A DNA stretch of 64,000 bases. It comes from Rhizobium rosettiformans W3 (GTDB lineage Bacteria > Pseudomonadota > Alphaproteobacteria > Rhizobiales > Rhizobiaceae). The stretch spans positions 62,001-126,000 of the forward strand of contig NZ_STGU01000012.1 in NCBI RefSeq assembly GCF_004912135.1. Direction: 5' to 3'. The position numbers were made by a program, and so were the translations under genes. The notes beneath the pieces are model-generated. The model had not been told where the DNA came from. It worked only from the letters and a program-made list of their open reading frames with translations, and ran no database searches. Each line of letters starts with the position of its first letter. Position 1 is the stretch's first letter. Shown here piece after piece: positions 1 through 9,260 of this stretch.

Positions 1-120
1 ATTTCCCTCAAGCCGGGGGATTCTCTAGTGATCGAGGGCACGGGATCAGCTGCAGGCATCTTCATCGATACCGTACGCGTCGTTGGAAATGGGGCTCGTA
101 GTCACACCGAAGTCAGGTAG
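1..120 (+). CDS. C-terminal fragment of an unidentified protein (partial at window edge)
   Basis: The first frame is open from base 1 and ends at TAG 118-120, leaving 39 residues. The piece reads LKPGDSLVIEGTGSAAGIFI then DTVRVV. This resembles the closing beta-strand module of large secreted adhesin or calcium-binding proteins, where a 'GD.L.f.GTG...G..IDnV' pattern is common. The resemblance is recognition only. The gene converges on pgi with 45 bp between the two stop codons. Too little is present to name a function; the reading frame itself could be chance. Confidence 0.4.
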   Translation: MSLKPGDSLVIEGTGSAAGIFIDTVRVVGNGARSHTEVR

Positions 121-165
121 GCCGTTGCTATGCAGCGCGTCTGGCGTGACATCTTACGCGTCTGC

Positions 166-1794
166 TCACCCCGTCTTCCGTTCCGCCAGCGCCGACACCA
201 ACCCCGCCGTCGAGCTGTCGTGCCCCGTGGCCGCCACTTTGCCCTGCACCACGGGCAGAAGCCCCGTCGCCAGTTCCTTGCCTAGTTCCACGCCCCACTG
301 GTCGAAGGAATTGATCCGGAAGACGACGCCTTCGACGAAGACGCGGTGTTCGTAGAGCGCGATCAGGCGACCGAGGGTGAAGGGGGTGAGCTGCTCGTAG
401 ACGAAGGTGATCGACGGGCGGTTGCCGGAGAAGACGCGATGCGGGGCGAGGAAATCGGCCTCTTCGTCGGAGACGCCCTTGGCGGTCAGCTGGCTCTTGG
501 CTTCCGCGAGCGTGCGGCCCTTCATCAGGGCTTCCGACTGCGCCAGGCAATTGGCGATCAGCAATTCGTGCTGGTGGCGCAGTTCCGGTTCGAAGCCGTT
601 GGCCGCGATCAGGAACTCTGCCGGGATGACGCTCGTGCCCTGGTGAATGAGCTGGTAGAAGGCGTGCTGGCCATTGGTGCCGGGTTCGCCCCAGACGACC
701 GGGCCCGATGCCCTCTGCACCGGCTTGCCGTCGATCGTGACGCTCTTGCCGTTCGATTCCATGTCGAGCTGCTGCAGATAGGCAGGAAAGCGCGACAGAC
801 GCTGATCGTAAGGCAGGATCGCGCGGGTCTGATAGTTCAGCACATTGCGATGATAGACGCCAAGCGCGCCGAGCAGCATCGGCAGGTTCTGCCGGAAGGG
901 GGCGTTGCGGAAATGCTCGTCCATCGCATGGCCGCCGGCGAGAAAATCGCCGAAATTGTCCGGGCCGATCGCGATCATCAGCGGCAGGCCGATGGCCGAC
1001 CAGATCGAATAGCGTCCACCGACCCAGTCCCAGAAGCCGAAGACGCGGGATGCATCGATGCCGAAGGCGGCGACCTTGTCGAGCGCGGTCGAGACGGCGC
1101 AGAAATGATGGCCGACAGCTGCTTCCCCGAGCGCATCGGCGATGAAGGCGCGCGCCGTCTGGGCGTTGGTCATGGTCTCGATGGTGGTGAAGGTCTTCGA
1201 GGCGACGATGAAGAGCGTGGTCTCGGCCGAAAGCGCCTTCAGGGTGTCGGCGATATGGGCGCCGTCGATATTCGAGACGAAATGCAGGCGCGGACCGTCA
1301 TGGAAGGGAGACAGCGCCAGCGTCGCCATGACCGGACCGAGATCCGAGCCGCCGATACCGATATTGACGACATCGGTGATTGCCTTGCCGGTCGCACCCT
1401 TCATCTCGCCGGAGCGGATGCCATCGGCAAACTTGCCCATGGCCTCGAGAACGCCGTTCACGTCAGGCATGACATCGCGGCCGTCGACGATGACCGGACG
1501 GTTCGAGCGGTTGCGCAGAGCGGTGTGCAGCACGGCGCGACCTTCGGTGAAGTTGATCGGCGCACCGGAGAACATCTCGTCACGCTTTTCGGCAACCTCG
1601 GCCGCCGTCATCAGTTGCTCGAGCAGATCGAGCACCTCGTCATTCACGGCGCATTTGGAATAATCCATCAACAGGTCGTCGAGCGAGGCCGAAAAGCGGC
1701 TGAAGCGCTGCGGATCGGCGGCAAAGGCGGCGCGCAGATCTTCGGCATGGGTGGCGGCGACCGTGCTCGTCAGTGTGTCGATGATGGATTGCAT
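166..1794 (-). CDS. pgi: glucose-6-phosphate isomerase
   Basis: Cytosolic enzyme interconverting glucose 6-phosphate and fructose 6-phosphate, linking hexose uptake to the Entner-Doudoroff, pentose phosphate and gluconeogenic routes. The 542-residue length fits the family. Both PGI signatures are visible: [15 protein letters not shown] near residue 258 and [18 protein letters not shown] near residue 496, which carries the catalytic lysine. SIS-type sugar-phosphate motifs ([16 protein letters not shown]) lie in the N-terminal half. Translation starts at ATG 1794 behind an AGGGA element. The gene follows fadD on the same strand, but a hairpin at 1863-1882 separates them, so it probably has its own promoter. 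Confidence 0.97.
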   Translation of the reverse strand: MQSIIDTLTSTVAATHAEDLRAAFAADPQRFSRFSASLDDLLMDYSKCAVNDEVLDLLEQLMTAAEVAEKRDEMFSGAPINFTEGRAVLHTALRNRSNRPVIVDGRDVMPDVNGVLEAMGKFADGIRSGEMKGATGKAITDVVNIGIGGSDLGPVMATLALSPFHDGPRLHFVSNIDGAHIADTLKALSAETTLFIVASKTFTTIETMTNAQTARAFIADALGEAAVGHHFCAVSTALDKVAAFGIDASRVFGFWDWVGGRYSIWSAIGLPLMIAIGPDNFGDFLAGGHAMDEHFRNAPFRQNLPMLLGALGVYHRNVLNYQTRAILPYDQRLSRFPAYLQQLDMESNGKSVTIDGKPVQRASGPVVWGEPGTNGQHAFYQLIHQGTSVIPAEFLIAANGFEPELRHQHELLIANCLAQSEALMKGRTLAEAKSQLTAKGVSDEEADFLAPHRVFSGNRPSITFVYEQLTPFTLGRLIALYEHRVFVEGVVFRINSFDQWGVELGKELATGLLPVVQGKVAATGHDSSTAGLVSALAERKTG

Positions 1795-1862
1795 CGGAAT
1801 GTCCCTGGTTCGACGATGATGCCGGGGACCTTATTAGCGACTTGAGACGGGATCAAGACGAA

Positions 1863-1882
1863 GGGGAGGCCGAAGCCTCCCC
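1863..1882 (-). terminator. hairpin downstream of fadD
   Basis: GGGGAGGC-CGAA-GCCTCCCC, a perfect 8 bp stem with a tetraloop, lies 14 bp after the fadD stop. On the minus strand it is followed only by a weakly U-rich tract (TTCGTCTTGAT). It is a likely but not ideal intrinsic terminator between fadD and pgi. Confidence 0.6.
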
Positions 1883-1896
1883 AAATTTAAATCGAT

Positions 1897-3603
1897 TTAT
1901 TTTCCGTCGCGCAACTCGCGCCGCAGGATCTTGCCGACATTGGTCTTGGGCAGTTCGGTGCGAAACTCGATGTAGCGCGGACGCTTGTAGTTGGTGAGGT
2001 TGGCGGCGCAATGCGCCTTCAGCTCGTCGATGGTGAGGTTCTCGTCCTTCTTGACGACAAAGAGTTTCACGGCCTCGCCCGAATGTTCGTCCGGAACGCC
2101 GACGGCAGCGCATTCGAGAACGCCGGCATGCATGACGGCCACTTCCTCGATCTCGTTCGGATAGACGTTGAAGCCGGAGACCAGGATCATGTCCTTCTTG
2201 CGGTCGACGATCTTCACGTAGCCGCGCTCGTCCATCAGGCCCATGTCGCCTGAGCGGAAGAAACCGTCGGCCGTCATCACCTTGGCCGTCTCTTCCGGTC
2301 GCTGCCAGTAGCCGGCCATGACCTGCGGGCCGCGGATGCAGATCTCGCCCACTTCGCCGATGGGCAGCGTGTTGCCGTCCTCGTCGCGGATCTCGATATC
2401 CGTGGAGGGAAGGGGCAGGCCGATCATGCCGGTAAAGTCGCGCACGTCCAGCCGGTTGACGGTTGCGACCGGCGAGGTCTCCGAAAGGCCGTAACCCTCG
2501 GTGATCGGGCGCCCGGTCATCTCCAGCCACCGCTCGGCCACGGGCCGCTGGATCGCCATGCCGCCGCCAAGGACCAGCATGAGCGACGAGAAATCGATCT
2601 TCTTGAAATCCGGATTGTTCATCATCGCGTTGAACAGCGTGTTGAGGCCCGGGAAGACATGCGCCTTGAAGCTCTGCAGCTCCTTGATGAAGGCGGGAAT
2701 ATCGCGCGGATTGGCGATCAGCAGGTTGTGGCCGCCAAGCGCAATGCCCATCAGAGAATTCACGGTCAGCGCGAAGATGTGGTAGAGCGGCAGCGCGCAG
2801 ACGAAGTTCAGCACATCGGGACGTCCTTGTCCCGCAAAAGCCGCCTCCAGCCACAGCGCGATCTGCTGCTTGTTGGCCAGCAGATTGGCATGCGTCAGCG
2901 TCGCGCCCTTGGAAACACCCGTCGTGCCGCCGGTATACTGAAGGAAAGCGACGTCGCTCGACACGACCTCGACAGGCTTCAGCGACAGCTTGTCACCTTC
3001 GGCCAGCATCGCCTTGAAGCCCTTGTGGCCGGGGATCGACCAGGCCGGGACCAGCTTCTTGACCTTGCGCACGACGAGATTGACGATGTGGCCCTTGAGG
3101 CCCAGCATGTCACCCATGGTGCAGACGATGACATGCTTCACGTCGGTGCGGGCAACCACCTGCTCGACCGTGTGAGCGAAGTTTTCCAGAACGACGATGG
3201 CCTTGGCACCGGAATCCTTGAGTTGATGCTCGAGTTCGCGCGGCGTGTAGAGCGGGTTGACGTTTACCACTGTCATGCCGGCGCGCAGGATGCCGTAGAC
3301 GGTCACCGGGTTCTGCAGGATGTTCGGCGTCATGACGGCAATGCGGTCACCCTTAACCAGGCCCTTCGCCTGGAGCCAGGCACCCACCTTGCGGGACTGC
3401 TGCTCCAGTTCGCGGAAGGTCATGCCCCGGCCCATGCTGGAAAAAGCCAGCCGGTCGGCGAATTTGGCGCAGCTTGCCTCGAAGAGCGCGCCCAGCGATG
3501 CATGGGCATGCGGCGCGATCTCAGCCGGCACGGCGGCCGGATAGGACTGGATCCAGATTTTTTCGGCGGCGCGGCCGCTGAGGCGGCTCATGGTTTCCGT
3601 CAT
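1897..3603 (-). CDS. fadD: long-chain fatty-acid-CoA ligase
   Basis: ATP-dependent activation of long-chain fatty acids to acyl-CoA, the entry step of beta-oxidation; probably at the inner membrane face. The 568 residues show the AMP-binding motif YTGGTTGVSKGATLTH near residue 221, the adenylate-forming GYGLSETSPV motif, and the C-terminal GFNVYPNEIEE and PKTNVGKILRREL motifs with the adenylation lysine. The frame extends 32 residues upstream, but ATG 3603 has GGGAGG 8 bases before it and starts the expected MTETMSRLSG terminus. A palindrome at 3721-3736 overlaps the probable promoter and recurs before the fadE operon of this window, so co-regulation in fatty-acid catabolism is likely. Confidence 0.93.
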   Translation of the reverse strand: MTETMSRLSGRAAEKIWIQSYPAAVPAEIAPHAHASLGALFEASCAKFADRLAFSSMGRGMTFRELEQQSRKVGAWLQAKGLVKGDRIAVMTPNILQNPVTVYGILRAGMTVVNVNPLYTPRELEHQLKDSGAKAIVVLENFAHTVEQVVARTDVKHVIVCTMGDMLGLKGHIVNLVVRKVKKLVPAWSIPGHKGFKAMLAEGDKLSLKPVEVVSSDVAFLQYTGGTTGVSKGATLTHANLLANKQQIALWLEAAFAGQGRPDVLNFVCALPLYHIFALTVNSLMGIALGGHNLLIANPRDIPAFIKELQSFKAHVFPGLNTLFNAMMNNPDFKKIDFSSLMLVLGGGMAIQRPVAERWLEMTGRPITEGYGLSETSPVATVNRLDVRDFTGMIGLPLPSTDIEIRDEDGNTLPIGEVGEICIRGPQVMAGYWQRPEETAKVMTADGFFRSGDMGLMDERGYVKIVDRKKDMILVSGFNVYPNEIEEVAVMHAGVLECAAVGVPDEHSGEAVKLFVVKKDENLTIDELKAHCAANLTNYKRPRYIEFRTELPKTNVGKILRRELRDGK

Positions 3604-3720
3604 CGTGTACCTCCCGAAACCCTTGTTGTCTGCATGCCCTTCCCGGGGCCGATTCCTCCTCAGGCCCCGAGAGCTTATGCTTTCACACCGGCAGTGCAAG
3701 TGACGGGACGCTATATAACC

Positions 3721-3736
3721 TTGACGTAAACGTCAA
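3721..3736 (-). promoter_or_regulatory. operator-like palindrome before fadD (LiuR type)
   Basis: TTGACGTAAACGTCAA is a perfect 16 bp inverted repeat. On the minus strand it supplies a TTGACG -35-like element followed by a TATATAG -10-like element, so a bound repressor would block the fadD promoter. The layout matches the MerR-family LiuR consensus TTTACGTTTACGTAAA as I remember it. Related sites lie at 6769-6790 and 49713-49734. No liuR gene is in the window. Confidence 0.65.
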
Positions 3737-3829
3737 CAATCGCGTGGTCTCTCCACAAGGCGTCGGCGCGGAACCAAGCTCTTCCGCACCCGTTTACCCA
3801 TCACGAACAACCGAGAAGGAGGATTTCCC

Positions 3830-4225
3830 ATGTTGCAGGAAAACCGAAACAATGTCGCCGGCCAGGACCCCTACGTGAAGGACACCGCGAGCCTCATCGC
3901 AAGCGACAAGGTCGAAGGCACTGCGGTCTATGGCCGCGACGGTGACCGGATCGGCTCGATCCAGCGCATCATCCTCGAAAAGCGTGGCGGCCGCGTCGCC
4001 TATGCGGTTCTCAGCTTCGGCGGTTTCTGGGGTATCGGCGACGACTACTACCCGCTGCCCTGGGAAAAGCTGACTTACGATGAAAGCCTCGATGGCTATC
4101 GCATCGACCTCAGCAAGGAGCAGGTCGAAGCCGCGCCGCGCTATCGCGACGACAGCGAGGACTGGTACCGCAACAACGGCCGCTCGGTCTACGACTACTA
4201 TGGCGTTCCGCCCTATTGGATCTGA
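3830..4225 (+). CDS. PRC-barrel domain protein
   Basis: Soluble 131-residue protein. After a short N-terminus, residues about 20-95 form one PRC-barrel (SLIASDKVEGTAVYGRDGDR, IGSIQRIIL, AYAVLSFGGFWGIGDDYYPL). It is the beta-barrel fold shared by RimM and photosynthetic reaction-centre H subunits. The tail is rich in Tyr, Asp and Arg and ends VPPYWI. There is no signal peptide or membrane segment. AAGGAGGA precedes ATG 3830 at good spacing. It is monocistronic, with a terminator at 4253. Rhizobia carry many such proteins and their role is unknown; general stress or envelope-linked functions are only guesses. Confidence 0.85.
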   Translation: MLQENRNNVAGQDPYVKDTASLIASDKVEGTAVYGRDGDRIGSIQRIILEKRGGRVAYAVLSFGGFWGIGDDYYPLPWEKLTYDESLDGYRIDLSKEQVEAAPRYRDDSEDWYRNNGRSVYDYYGVPPYWI

Positions 4226-4252
4226 CCGGCAGCGCCAGATGACATGATCGAA

Positions 4253-4278
4253 GGGCTCCGCAGTGCGGGGCCCTTTTC
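4253..4278 (+). terminator. intrinsic terminator after the PRC-barrel gene
   Basis: GGGCTCCGCA and TGCGGGGCCC pair (one bulge-like mismatch) and are followed by TTTT, 27 bp past the stop codon. The 180 bp from here to the tRNA show no convincing gene. Confidence 0.75.
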
Positions 4279-4459
4279 CGTGCCGTAGTATCAAAGAAAA
4301 GAATGGGCGGCAGCGTAATCGCGCTGCAGCGGGAGAGACGTCAATCAACCCGCCCGAGCCCGTACTAAAGTTTACGGCACTCGCGTCCGACGGCGCTCTT
4401 AGCACAGAATGCCAAGACAGGAATGTATATTCCGCAGTCTATGATGATTGAGAAAAAAG

Positions 4460-4535
4460 TGGTGCCGCTTACGTGACTCGAACACGTGACCCCGTCATTA
4501 CGAATGACGTGCTCTACCAACTGAGCTAAAGCGGC
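4460..4535 (-). tRNA. tRNA-Thr (anticodon CGU)
   Basis: The minus strand reads GCCGCTT for the acceptor 5' arm, TAGCTCAGTTGGTAGAGC for the D-arm, an anticodon stem CGTCA/TGACG around loop TTCGTAA (anticodon CGT, decoding ACG), a T-arm with GTTCGAGTC, and acceptor 3' AAGCGGC, then A and an encoded CCA. The 76 nt cloverleaf closes without mismatches in the acceptor stem. Confidence 0.96.
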
Positions 4536-4682
4536 CTCTGCGATCCGGTTTGACCGTCGCGTTTGGTGAGGGGCTGATACAGGGATTGCCGGGTGATTTC
4601 AAGCCGGTTTTCGGCCCTCGTGGAAAAATTCCCGAGCGTTGCTGAGGCGGGGCCGTCGCGATGCCGACCCCCGCCGCATGAC

Positions 4683-5744
4683 CTACTTCACCGGCCAGGT
4701 CTTCGGCCAGCTGCCGGGATCGATCTCGTCCGTCTCGCTGAACTGTTCCGGGCAATCGCGGTAGGTCTCCTCGGTCAGCACAAGCTGCGGGCCCATGGCG
4801 CCTTCTGCAATGCGCCACTGGCTGTAGGTGCCGCAATCGCCGATACCCCGGCCTTTGAAGAAGGACGAAAAGCTCTTTGTCTCCCAGTCATAGGCGAGGT
4901 TGAAGGCCTGCGGCGTGGCGCTGGGAGCGCCGTCGACCATGGTCGGGAAGGCAAGCGGAAAGATCATGCCGTAGGCGTCGGCATAGGCGGCATAGGGCAT
5001 GTTATAGGCGCCGCTCATGCCGCAGGGCGTGACGTAGATGGTGGTGTTTTCGTCGATCGCATGGGAGAGCGCATTGCCGTTGAACATGGCGGGATCCGTC
5101 TCGGCGCAGTCGCCGCCTTCGGCGAAGTGGCTGCGGATCCCCTCCGGCAGTTCGGCAATCGACATGAGATCGGTTACCGGCAGCGGCGGGTTCGGGGCCT
5201 TGTCGCCCTTGGCGCTCATCGCGTCGACATGGCCTATGCGGTCCTGATACTCGTCGATGAACAGGAGGCTGGCAGCCGCACCGGCCAGAGGAAGGTCGGC
5301 CTTTGCGGTCTTCTCACCGCGCTTCATGGTAACAGTCGCGGTCGTGCCGTTCTTCAGGCTGTCGATCAGCCCGTCGCCGATGAAATCGCCGTTGAGGGTG
5401 AAGGCATAGGTGCCGGGTTCGGCGCTGACCGTCGAGCCCGTCATGACCAGCGGTTCCGACCCGTCGACGGAGATCGTGACCTCCGCGACACCTTCGCCTT
5501 CGATCAACGCGTTGTCGCTCGGCGAGACCACCAGCACGACCGGAGCCTCGGGCTTGCCGCTGCGCTGCAATTCGAAGCCGGACAAGGGATTGTCGGAAAG
5601 GAATTGCCGCATGCTGCAGGAACGCGTCTGGCTGCAGGAGACCTGCCAGGACTTGAACTCCTTGTAGGCGCCGTCGTCCGCCTGGCTGGAGAGGGCTCCG
5701 CTCAACAGGGTGACGAGTGTGAGGGTGGCTTTCAGATAACGCAT
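4683..5744 (-). CDS. DUF1176 family secreted protein
   Basis: Predicted periplasmic protein of 353 residues. A signal peptide (MRYLKATLTLVTLLSGAL, cut near SSQADD) is followed by a mature part with cysteines in pairs (CSQTRSC, GGDC, PCG, DCGT, DCPE), consistent with disulfides. The overall pattern, including FKSWQVSCSQ near the N-terminus and FKGRGIGDCGTYSQW near the C-terminus, is that of DUF1176, whose function is not known. I start at ATG 5744 with GGGGA upstream rather than at a TTG four codons earlier. It stands alone, 45 bp upstream of the end of the nitronate monooxygenase-like gene on the same strand, so weak read-through from that gene is possible. Confidence 0.85.
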   Translation of the reverse strand: MRYLKATLTLVTLLSGALSSQADDGAYKEFKSWQVSCSQTRSCSMRQFLSDNPLSGFELQRSGKPEAPVVLVVSPSDNALIEGEGVAEVTISVDGSEPLVMTGSTVSAEPGTYAFTLNGDFIGDGLIDSLKNGTTATVTMKRGEKTAKADLPLAGAAASLLFIDEYQDRIGHVDAMSAKGDKAPNPPLPVTDLMSIAELPEGIRSHFAEGGDCAETDPAMFNGNALSHAIDENTTIYVTPCGMSGAYNMPYAAYADAYGMIFPLAFPTMVDGAPSATPQAFNLAYDWETKSFSSFFKGRGIGDCGTYSQWRIAEGAMGPQLVLTEETYRDCPEQFSETDEIDPGSWPKTWPVK

Positions 5745-5789
5745 GGGTCCCCGCAAATCAGATCTACGGGGACGCTAGCAGCCGAAGCC

Positions 5790-6749
5790 TCAGCCGCAAA
5801 TCGCCTTTTTTGCGTCTATATATTCGCGCTCCAGTCGGTCGACGACGGCCGAGACCGGCTCGACCGCCTTGACCGCGCCGATGCCCTGGCCGCAGCCCCA
5901 GATATCCTTCCAGGCCTTGGCGCCCGTGGTTGCCTTGTCGAAGTCCATCTTCGAGGGGTCAGCAACCGGCAGATTGTCCGGATCCATGCCGGCTGCCACG
6001 ATCGACGGCTTCAGGTAGTTGCCATGGATGCCGGTGAAATAGTTGGAATAGACGATGTCATTGGCATGGGCGTCTACGATCGCCTGCTTGTATTCGTCCG
6101 AAGCACGCGCTTCTTCCGTCGCGATGAAGGGCGAGCCGATATAGGCCATGTCGGCGCCCATGGCCTGGGCTGCCAGCACGGCGCCACCATTGGCGATCGC
6201 GCCCGCCAGCAGCAGTGGACCGTCGAACCACTCGCGGATTTCCTGGACGAGAGCGAACGGAGACAAAGTGCCGGCATGACCGCCGGCCCCGGTCGCAACG
6301 GCGATCAAACCGTCTGCGCCCTTGCGAATGGCGGAATTGGCATGGCGGTTGTTGATCACGTCATGCAGCACGATGCCGCCATAGGAATGCACGGCGGCAT
6401 TGACCTCCGGCACGGCGCCAAGCGAGGAGATCACGATCGGCACCTTGTACTTCACGCACATCATCAGGTCGTGTTCGAGCCGCTTGTTGGACATGTGCAC
6501 GATCTGGTTGACGGCAAAGGGCGCGGCTGGACGATCGGGGTTCTTCGCATTGTGGGAGGCGAGTTCTTCCGTGATTTCCGCCAGCCACTCGTCGAGCTGC
6601 GCTTCCGGACGTGCATTGAGAGCCGGGAAGGCGCCGACGATGCCGGCCTTGCACTGGGCAAGCGTCAGCTTCGGATGCGATATGATGAAGAGTGGCGAGG
6701 CGACGACAGGAAGCCTCAGATTGTCTTTCAGGATCGGCGGCAGAGCCAT
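5790..6749 (-). CDS. nitronate monooxygenase family flavoprotein
   Basis: FMN-dependent TIM-barrel protein of 319 residues, related to nitronate monooxygenase (formerly 2-nitropropane dioxygenase) and to FabK-type enoyl reductases. Visible are the N-terminal PVVASPLFIISHPKLT segment, the phosphate-binding VATGAGGHAGTLSPFALVQE and GAIANGGAVLAAQAMGADMA YIGSPF region, and a late ACGQGIG-like WGCGQGIGAV motif. GGAGG lies 7 bases before ATG 6749; a GTG one codon earlier is less likely. The promoter carries a double palindrome shared with fadD and the fadE operon, so the true substrate may belong to acyl or branched-chain catabolism rather than to nitroalkanes. Confidence 0.85.
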   Translation of the reverse strand: MALPPILKDNLRLPVVASPLFIISHPKLTLAQCKAGIVGAFPALNARPEAQLDEWLAEITEELASHNAKNPDRPAAPFAVNQIVHMSNKRLEHDLMMCVKYKVPIVISSLGAVPEVNAAVHSYGGIVLHDVINNRHANSAIRKGADGLIAVATGAGGHAGTLSPFALVQEIREWFDGPLLLAGAIANGGAVLAAQAMGADMAYIGSPFIATEEARASDEYKQAIVDAHANDIVYSNYFTGIHGNYLKPSIVAAGMDPDNLPVADPSKMDFDKATTGAKAWKDIWGCGQGIGAVKAVEPVSAVVDRLEREYIDAKKAICG

Positions 6750-6768
6750 CACTTCACCTCCCAGGAAG

Positions 6769-6790
6769 TTTACGTTTACGCAAACGTCAA
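6769..6790 (-). promoter_or_regulatory. two overlapping LiuR-type operator sites before the nitronate monooxygenase gene
   Basis: The 22 bp contain two overlapping 16 bp sites offset by 6 bp: TTTACGTTTACGCAAA (6769-6784) and TTTACGCAAACGTCAA (6775-6790). The first differs from TTTACGTTTACGTAAA by one base. The element lies 20 to 41 bp before the start codon, close to the Shine-Dalgarno sequence, so it fits a repressor site. Its 22 bp structure aligns without gaps with the site at 49713. Confidence 0.65.
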
Positions 6791-7017
6791 ATATCAGAAC
6801 ATTGGTCGCGAGAAAAGCCGGTCCATGTTACGGATGGTTTCGATGTCGCTTTGATCTGTCATCCGCCGATGACGCTGCCAGCGGCTCGGCCTCATTCCTG
6901 TGTTTATTGCGCGCCATAGCGATGTTCCGGGCTTGTGCTGGAAAAATCGAGCGTTTACCGAATCTAAACTATGAAATTGATGTGGCTGGGGCGACCCCAA
7001 ATGGAGTATGGCGGCCA

Positions 7018-8211
7018 ATGAGCGGATTGGAAACGGCCATCAGAAACGCCTTGGAGCGCTCGGAGCGGACGAATGCGGAAGCGCGCGCTCGCGTTTATCA
7101 GTCCGCACGCCAGGCGCTGGAGACGGGCCTGCGCAAGCAGAACATCGATGATCCCGAAGCCATCAACTACCAGCGCCGCCGGCTCGAGGCCCTCATTCAT
7201 GAAATCGAACTGGAAGAACGCGCCCGCCTCGAAGTGAGGCCGGAGCCGCCGGTCTCTCAGGTCGCTCCTCCGCCCGTCTCTCCCGCCGCAGCGCCGGTGC
7301 GTGCCGCGCCAGAGCCTGCCGTATCGTCAACGACGGACCGCCGAACGGGCCGTGTTGAACCGGGCTTCGCCTCCGTCGAGCCCGCGGACCGCACGCCTGA
7401 GCCTGCCCGTGAACCCTCGTTTGCCGACGACATCTCCGTTTCGCCCGACGTTGCCCGCGATGCGCATGCCGGTGATGAAGGCCCTATGCCGGACATGCGT
7501 TCGGAGCGTCCGCTGAAGGCGCCTCGCCGCCGTCGCGGCGTGGTGGCGCGCCTGATGATCCTGTCCATCTTTCTGGCGACACTCGGCATTGGCGCCTGGT
7601 GGGTCTATTCCTCCGGTTTGCTGCTGTCGGAGGCCGAGCGTGATACCTCCGTGCCCAATCCGCCGCCGCGTGTCGAAGCAGAGGACTTTTCCGGAACGCC
7701 GGAGCCTGCAACGCCTGCCGCGCCCGCAGGCCCCCAAGCGATCGACGCTCGCGGCGGCTTCTCGGATGACTGGATCGAGGTCTTCGAGCCGCAGCAGGTC
7801 TCGGCCCTTCGCCCGCGGGCCAATGCTCTTGTCGATATCGTCACGGCCAGCGACGGAAATGCCGCCCAGATCGTCTCGCGTAGCGCAGATGCGGCCGGTG
7901 CCGTTGAAGTGACCGTGCCGACAGAGATCCTGCGCGAACTGGCAGGGCGCACCTCCACAATCGCGCTGACGGTGCAGTCCACCGACGACAAACCGGTGCA
8001 GATCTCGGTGGAGTGCGATTTTCCGCGCATGGGTGACTGCCCGCGTCATCGCTTCACGGTCAATCCGCAGAAGCTCGACGCTCTGTTCCGCGTGTCATTC
8101 GACAACGGCATGGCGCCTTCGACACCGGGTCGGCTCTTGATCAATGCCGATCTGGCCGGCGAGGGCAGGGGTGTGAACCTCTACGCAATCCGCATCCTGC
8201 CGGGTCAGTAA
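7018..8211 (+). CDS. conserved rhizobial single-pass membrane protein, function unknown
   Basis: 397 residues. Residues 1-75 are charged and helical (MSGLETAIRNALERSERTNA onward, a probable coiled coil). Residues 75-165 are low-complexity Pro/Ala/Glu-rich. A basic cluster (RRRRG) leads into one membrane helix around residues 178-199 (LMILSIFLATLGIGAWWVYS). The C-terminal 190 residues face the periplasm by the positive-inside rule and look like a beta-rich domain (FSDDWIEVFEP, EVTVPTEILREL, MGDCPRHRF). I recognise the pattern from rhizobial hypothetical proteins but no named family. ATG 7018 has GGAG 11 bases upstream; the long frame further upstream is not credible coding. Confidence 0.7.
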   Translation: MSGLETAIRNALERSERTNAEARARVYQSARQALETGLRKQNIDDPEAINYQRRRLEALIHEIELEERARLEVRPEPPVSQVAPPPVSPAAAPVRAAPEPAVSSTTDRRTGRVEPGFASVEPADRTPEPAREPSFADDISVSPDVARDAHAGDEGPMPDMRSERPLKAPRRRRGVVARLMILSIFLATLGIGAWWVYSSGLLLSEAERDTSVPNPPPRVEAEDFSGTPEPATPAAPAGPQAIDARGGFSDDWIEVFEPQQVSALRPRANALVDIVTASDGNAAQIVSRSADAAGAVEVTVPTEILRELAGRTSTIALTVQSTDDKPVQISVECDFPRMGDCPRHRFTVNPQKLDALFRVSFDNGMAPSTPGRLLINADLAGEGRGVNLYAIRILPGQ

Positions 8212-8238
8212 GCCCCGGCAGGGCATCGCCTGGCCTTC

Positions 8239-9120
8239 TTACTTGAGGAAGTCGGGCCCGCTGCCGATGATCTTCTTGTCGAGTTTGCCGATCTTTTCCG
8301 GATCCTTGCCCTCGTAGTCGAGGGAAAGCAGCATGTGGCGGATGAGATTCAGCCGCGCCCGACGCTTGTCATTGGCATGCAGCACTGTCCACGGCGCCTT
8401 CTCGGTATGCGTTTCCTTTAGCATCCGGTCGCGGGCCTTCGTGTAATCGTCCCATTTGTGAAGGGCAGCGATATCCATGGGCGAGAGCTTCCAGCATTTC
8501 AGCGGATCGTGCCGGCGGTCGTGGAAGCGTTTGAGCTGCATCTCCTGCCCCGTGTCCAGCCAGAACTTGAAGAAGCGGATGCCTTCCCGCTCGATAAGCT
8601 TTTCGAAGCGCGGCACCTGTTCCAGGAAGCTCTCGTACTGATCGGGCGTACAGAAGCCCATGACCGGTTCCACCCCGGCACGGTTGTACCAGGAGCGGTC
8701 GAAGAGCACGAATTCTCCGGCGGTCGGGAAGTGGGAGATGTAGCGCTGGAGATACCACTGGCCGCGCTCGGTCTCGGTCGGCTTTGTCAGCGCAACGACC
8801 CGGGCGGAACGGGGGTTCATATAGGAGAGCGTGGCGTGAATGGCGCCGCCCTTGCCGGCTGCGTCCCGGCCTTCGAACAGGGCCATCACCCGCTCGCCAG
8901 TCTTCTGCATCCAGAACTGAACCTTGACCAGCTCGATTTGCAGCTGAGTCAGTTCCTTCTCGTAATCCTTTTCCGACAGTTTCTTGTCATAGGGGAAGCC
9001 GCCGGACTTCAGCGCATTGTCCTCGATCCAGTCTGGAAGTTCCGGCAGGTCGATATCGAAGATCCGCTCGTGGCCTCCGACTGTCAGTGTCACTGCCCGG
9101 CTTTCCGTCTGCGCGTCCAT
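8239..9120 (-). CDS. ppk2: polyphosphate kinase 2
   Basis: PPK2-family enzyme of 293 residues that uses polyphosphate to phosphorylate nucleoside diphosphates, or the reverse. The Walker A-type loop [14 protein letters not shown] is near residue 82, the Walker B-like [17 protein letters not shown] near 140, and the lid segment [17 protein letters not shown] near 195, all as expected for class I PPK2. GGGGAA stands before ATG 9120; a 49-residue upstream extension lacks support. It is divergent from phoR, and the two genes share a 198 bp intergenic region with a Pho-box-like half-site, which fits a phosphate-related role. Confidence 0.93.
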   Translation of the reverse strand: MDAQTESRAVTLTVGGHERIFDIDLPELPDWIEDNALKSGGFPYDKKLSEKDYEKELTQLQIELVKVQFWMQKTGERVMALFEGRDAAGKGGAIHATLSYMNPRSARVVALTKPTETERGQWYLQRYISHFPTAGEFVLFDRSWYNRAGVEPVMGFCTPDQYESFLEQVPRFEKLIEREGIRFFKFWLDTGQEMQLKRFHDRRHDPLKCWKLSPMDIAALHKWDDYTKARDRMLKETHTEKAPWTVLHANDKRRARLNLIRHMLLSLDYEGKDPEKIGKLDKKIIGSGPDFLK

Positions 9121-9260
9121 CCCGATTTCCCCTTTGGCTGCTTTTGGTTTTCCTACTTGAGACCAAGCCGAAATGAAGTTCAAGCGTCTCTGTTCCACGC
9201 CGGGCCGATCGCGAGCAGCGGGGATAAGACGATCCGTCCAATGGTGCGCTGGTGTAACTT

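Noticed and set aside
346..1845. Long plus-strand open frame opposite pgi (about 499 codons)
   Set aside because: Antisense to a certain gene. Composition is the Arg/Gly/Asp-rich pattern typical of GC-rich shadow frames, and it has no recognisable motif.
4263..4451. 62-codon open frame between the PRC-barrel gene and tRNA-Thr
   Set aside because: It begins inside the terminator hairpin, has no Shine-Dalgarno and no recognisable pattern.
4593..6854. Plus-strand open frame of about 750 codons
   Set aside because: It runs antisense through both the DUF1176 and nitronate monooxygenase genes, whose families are recognised on the minus strand.
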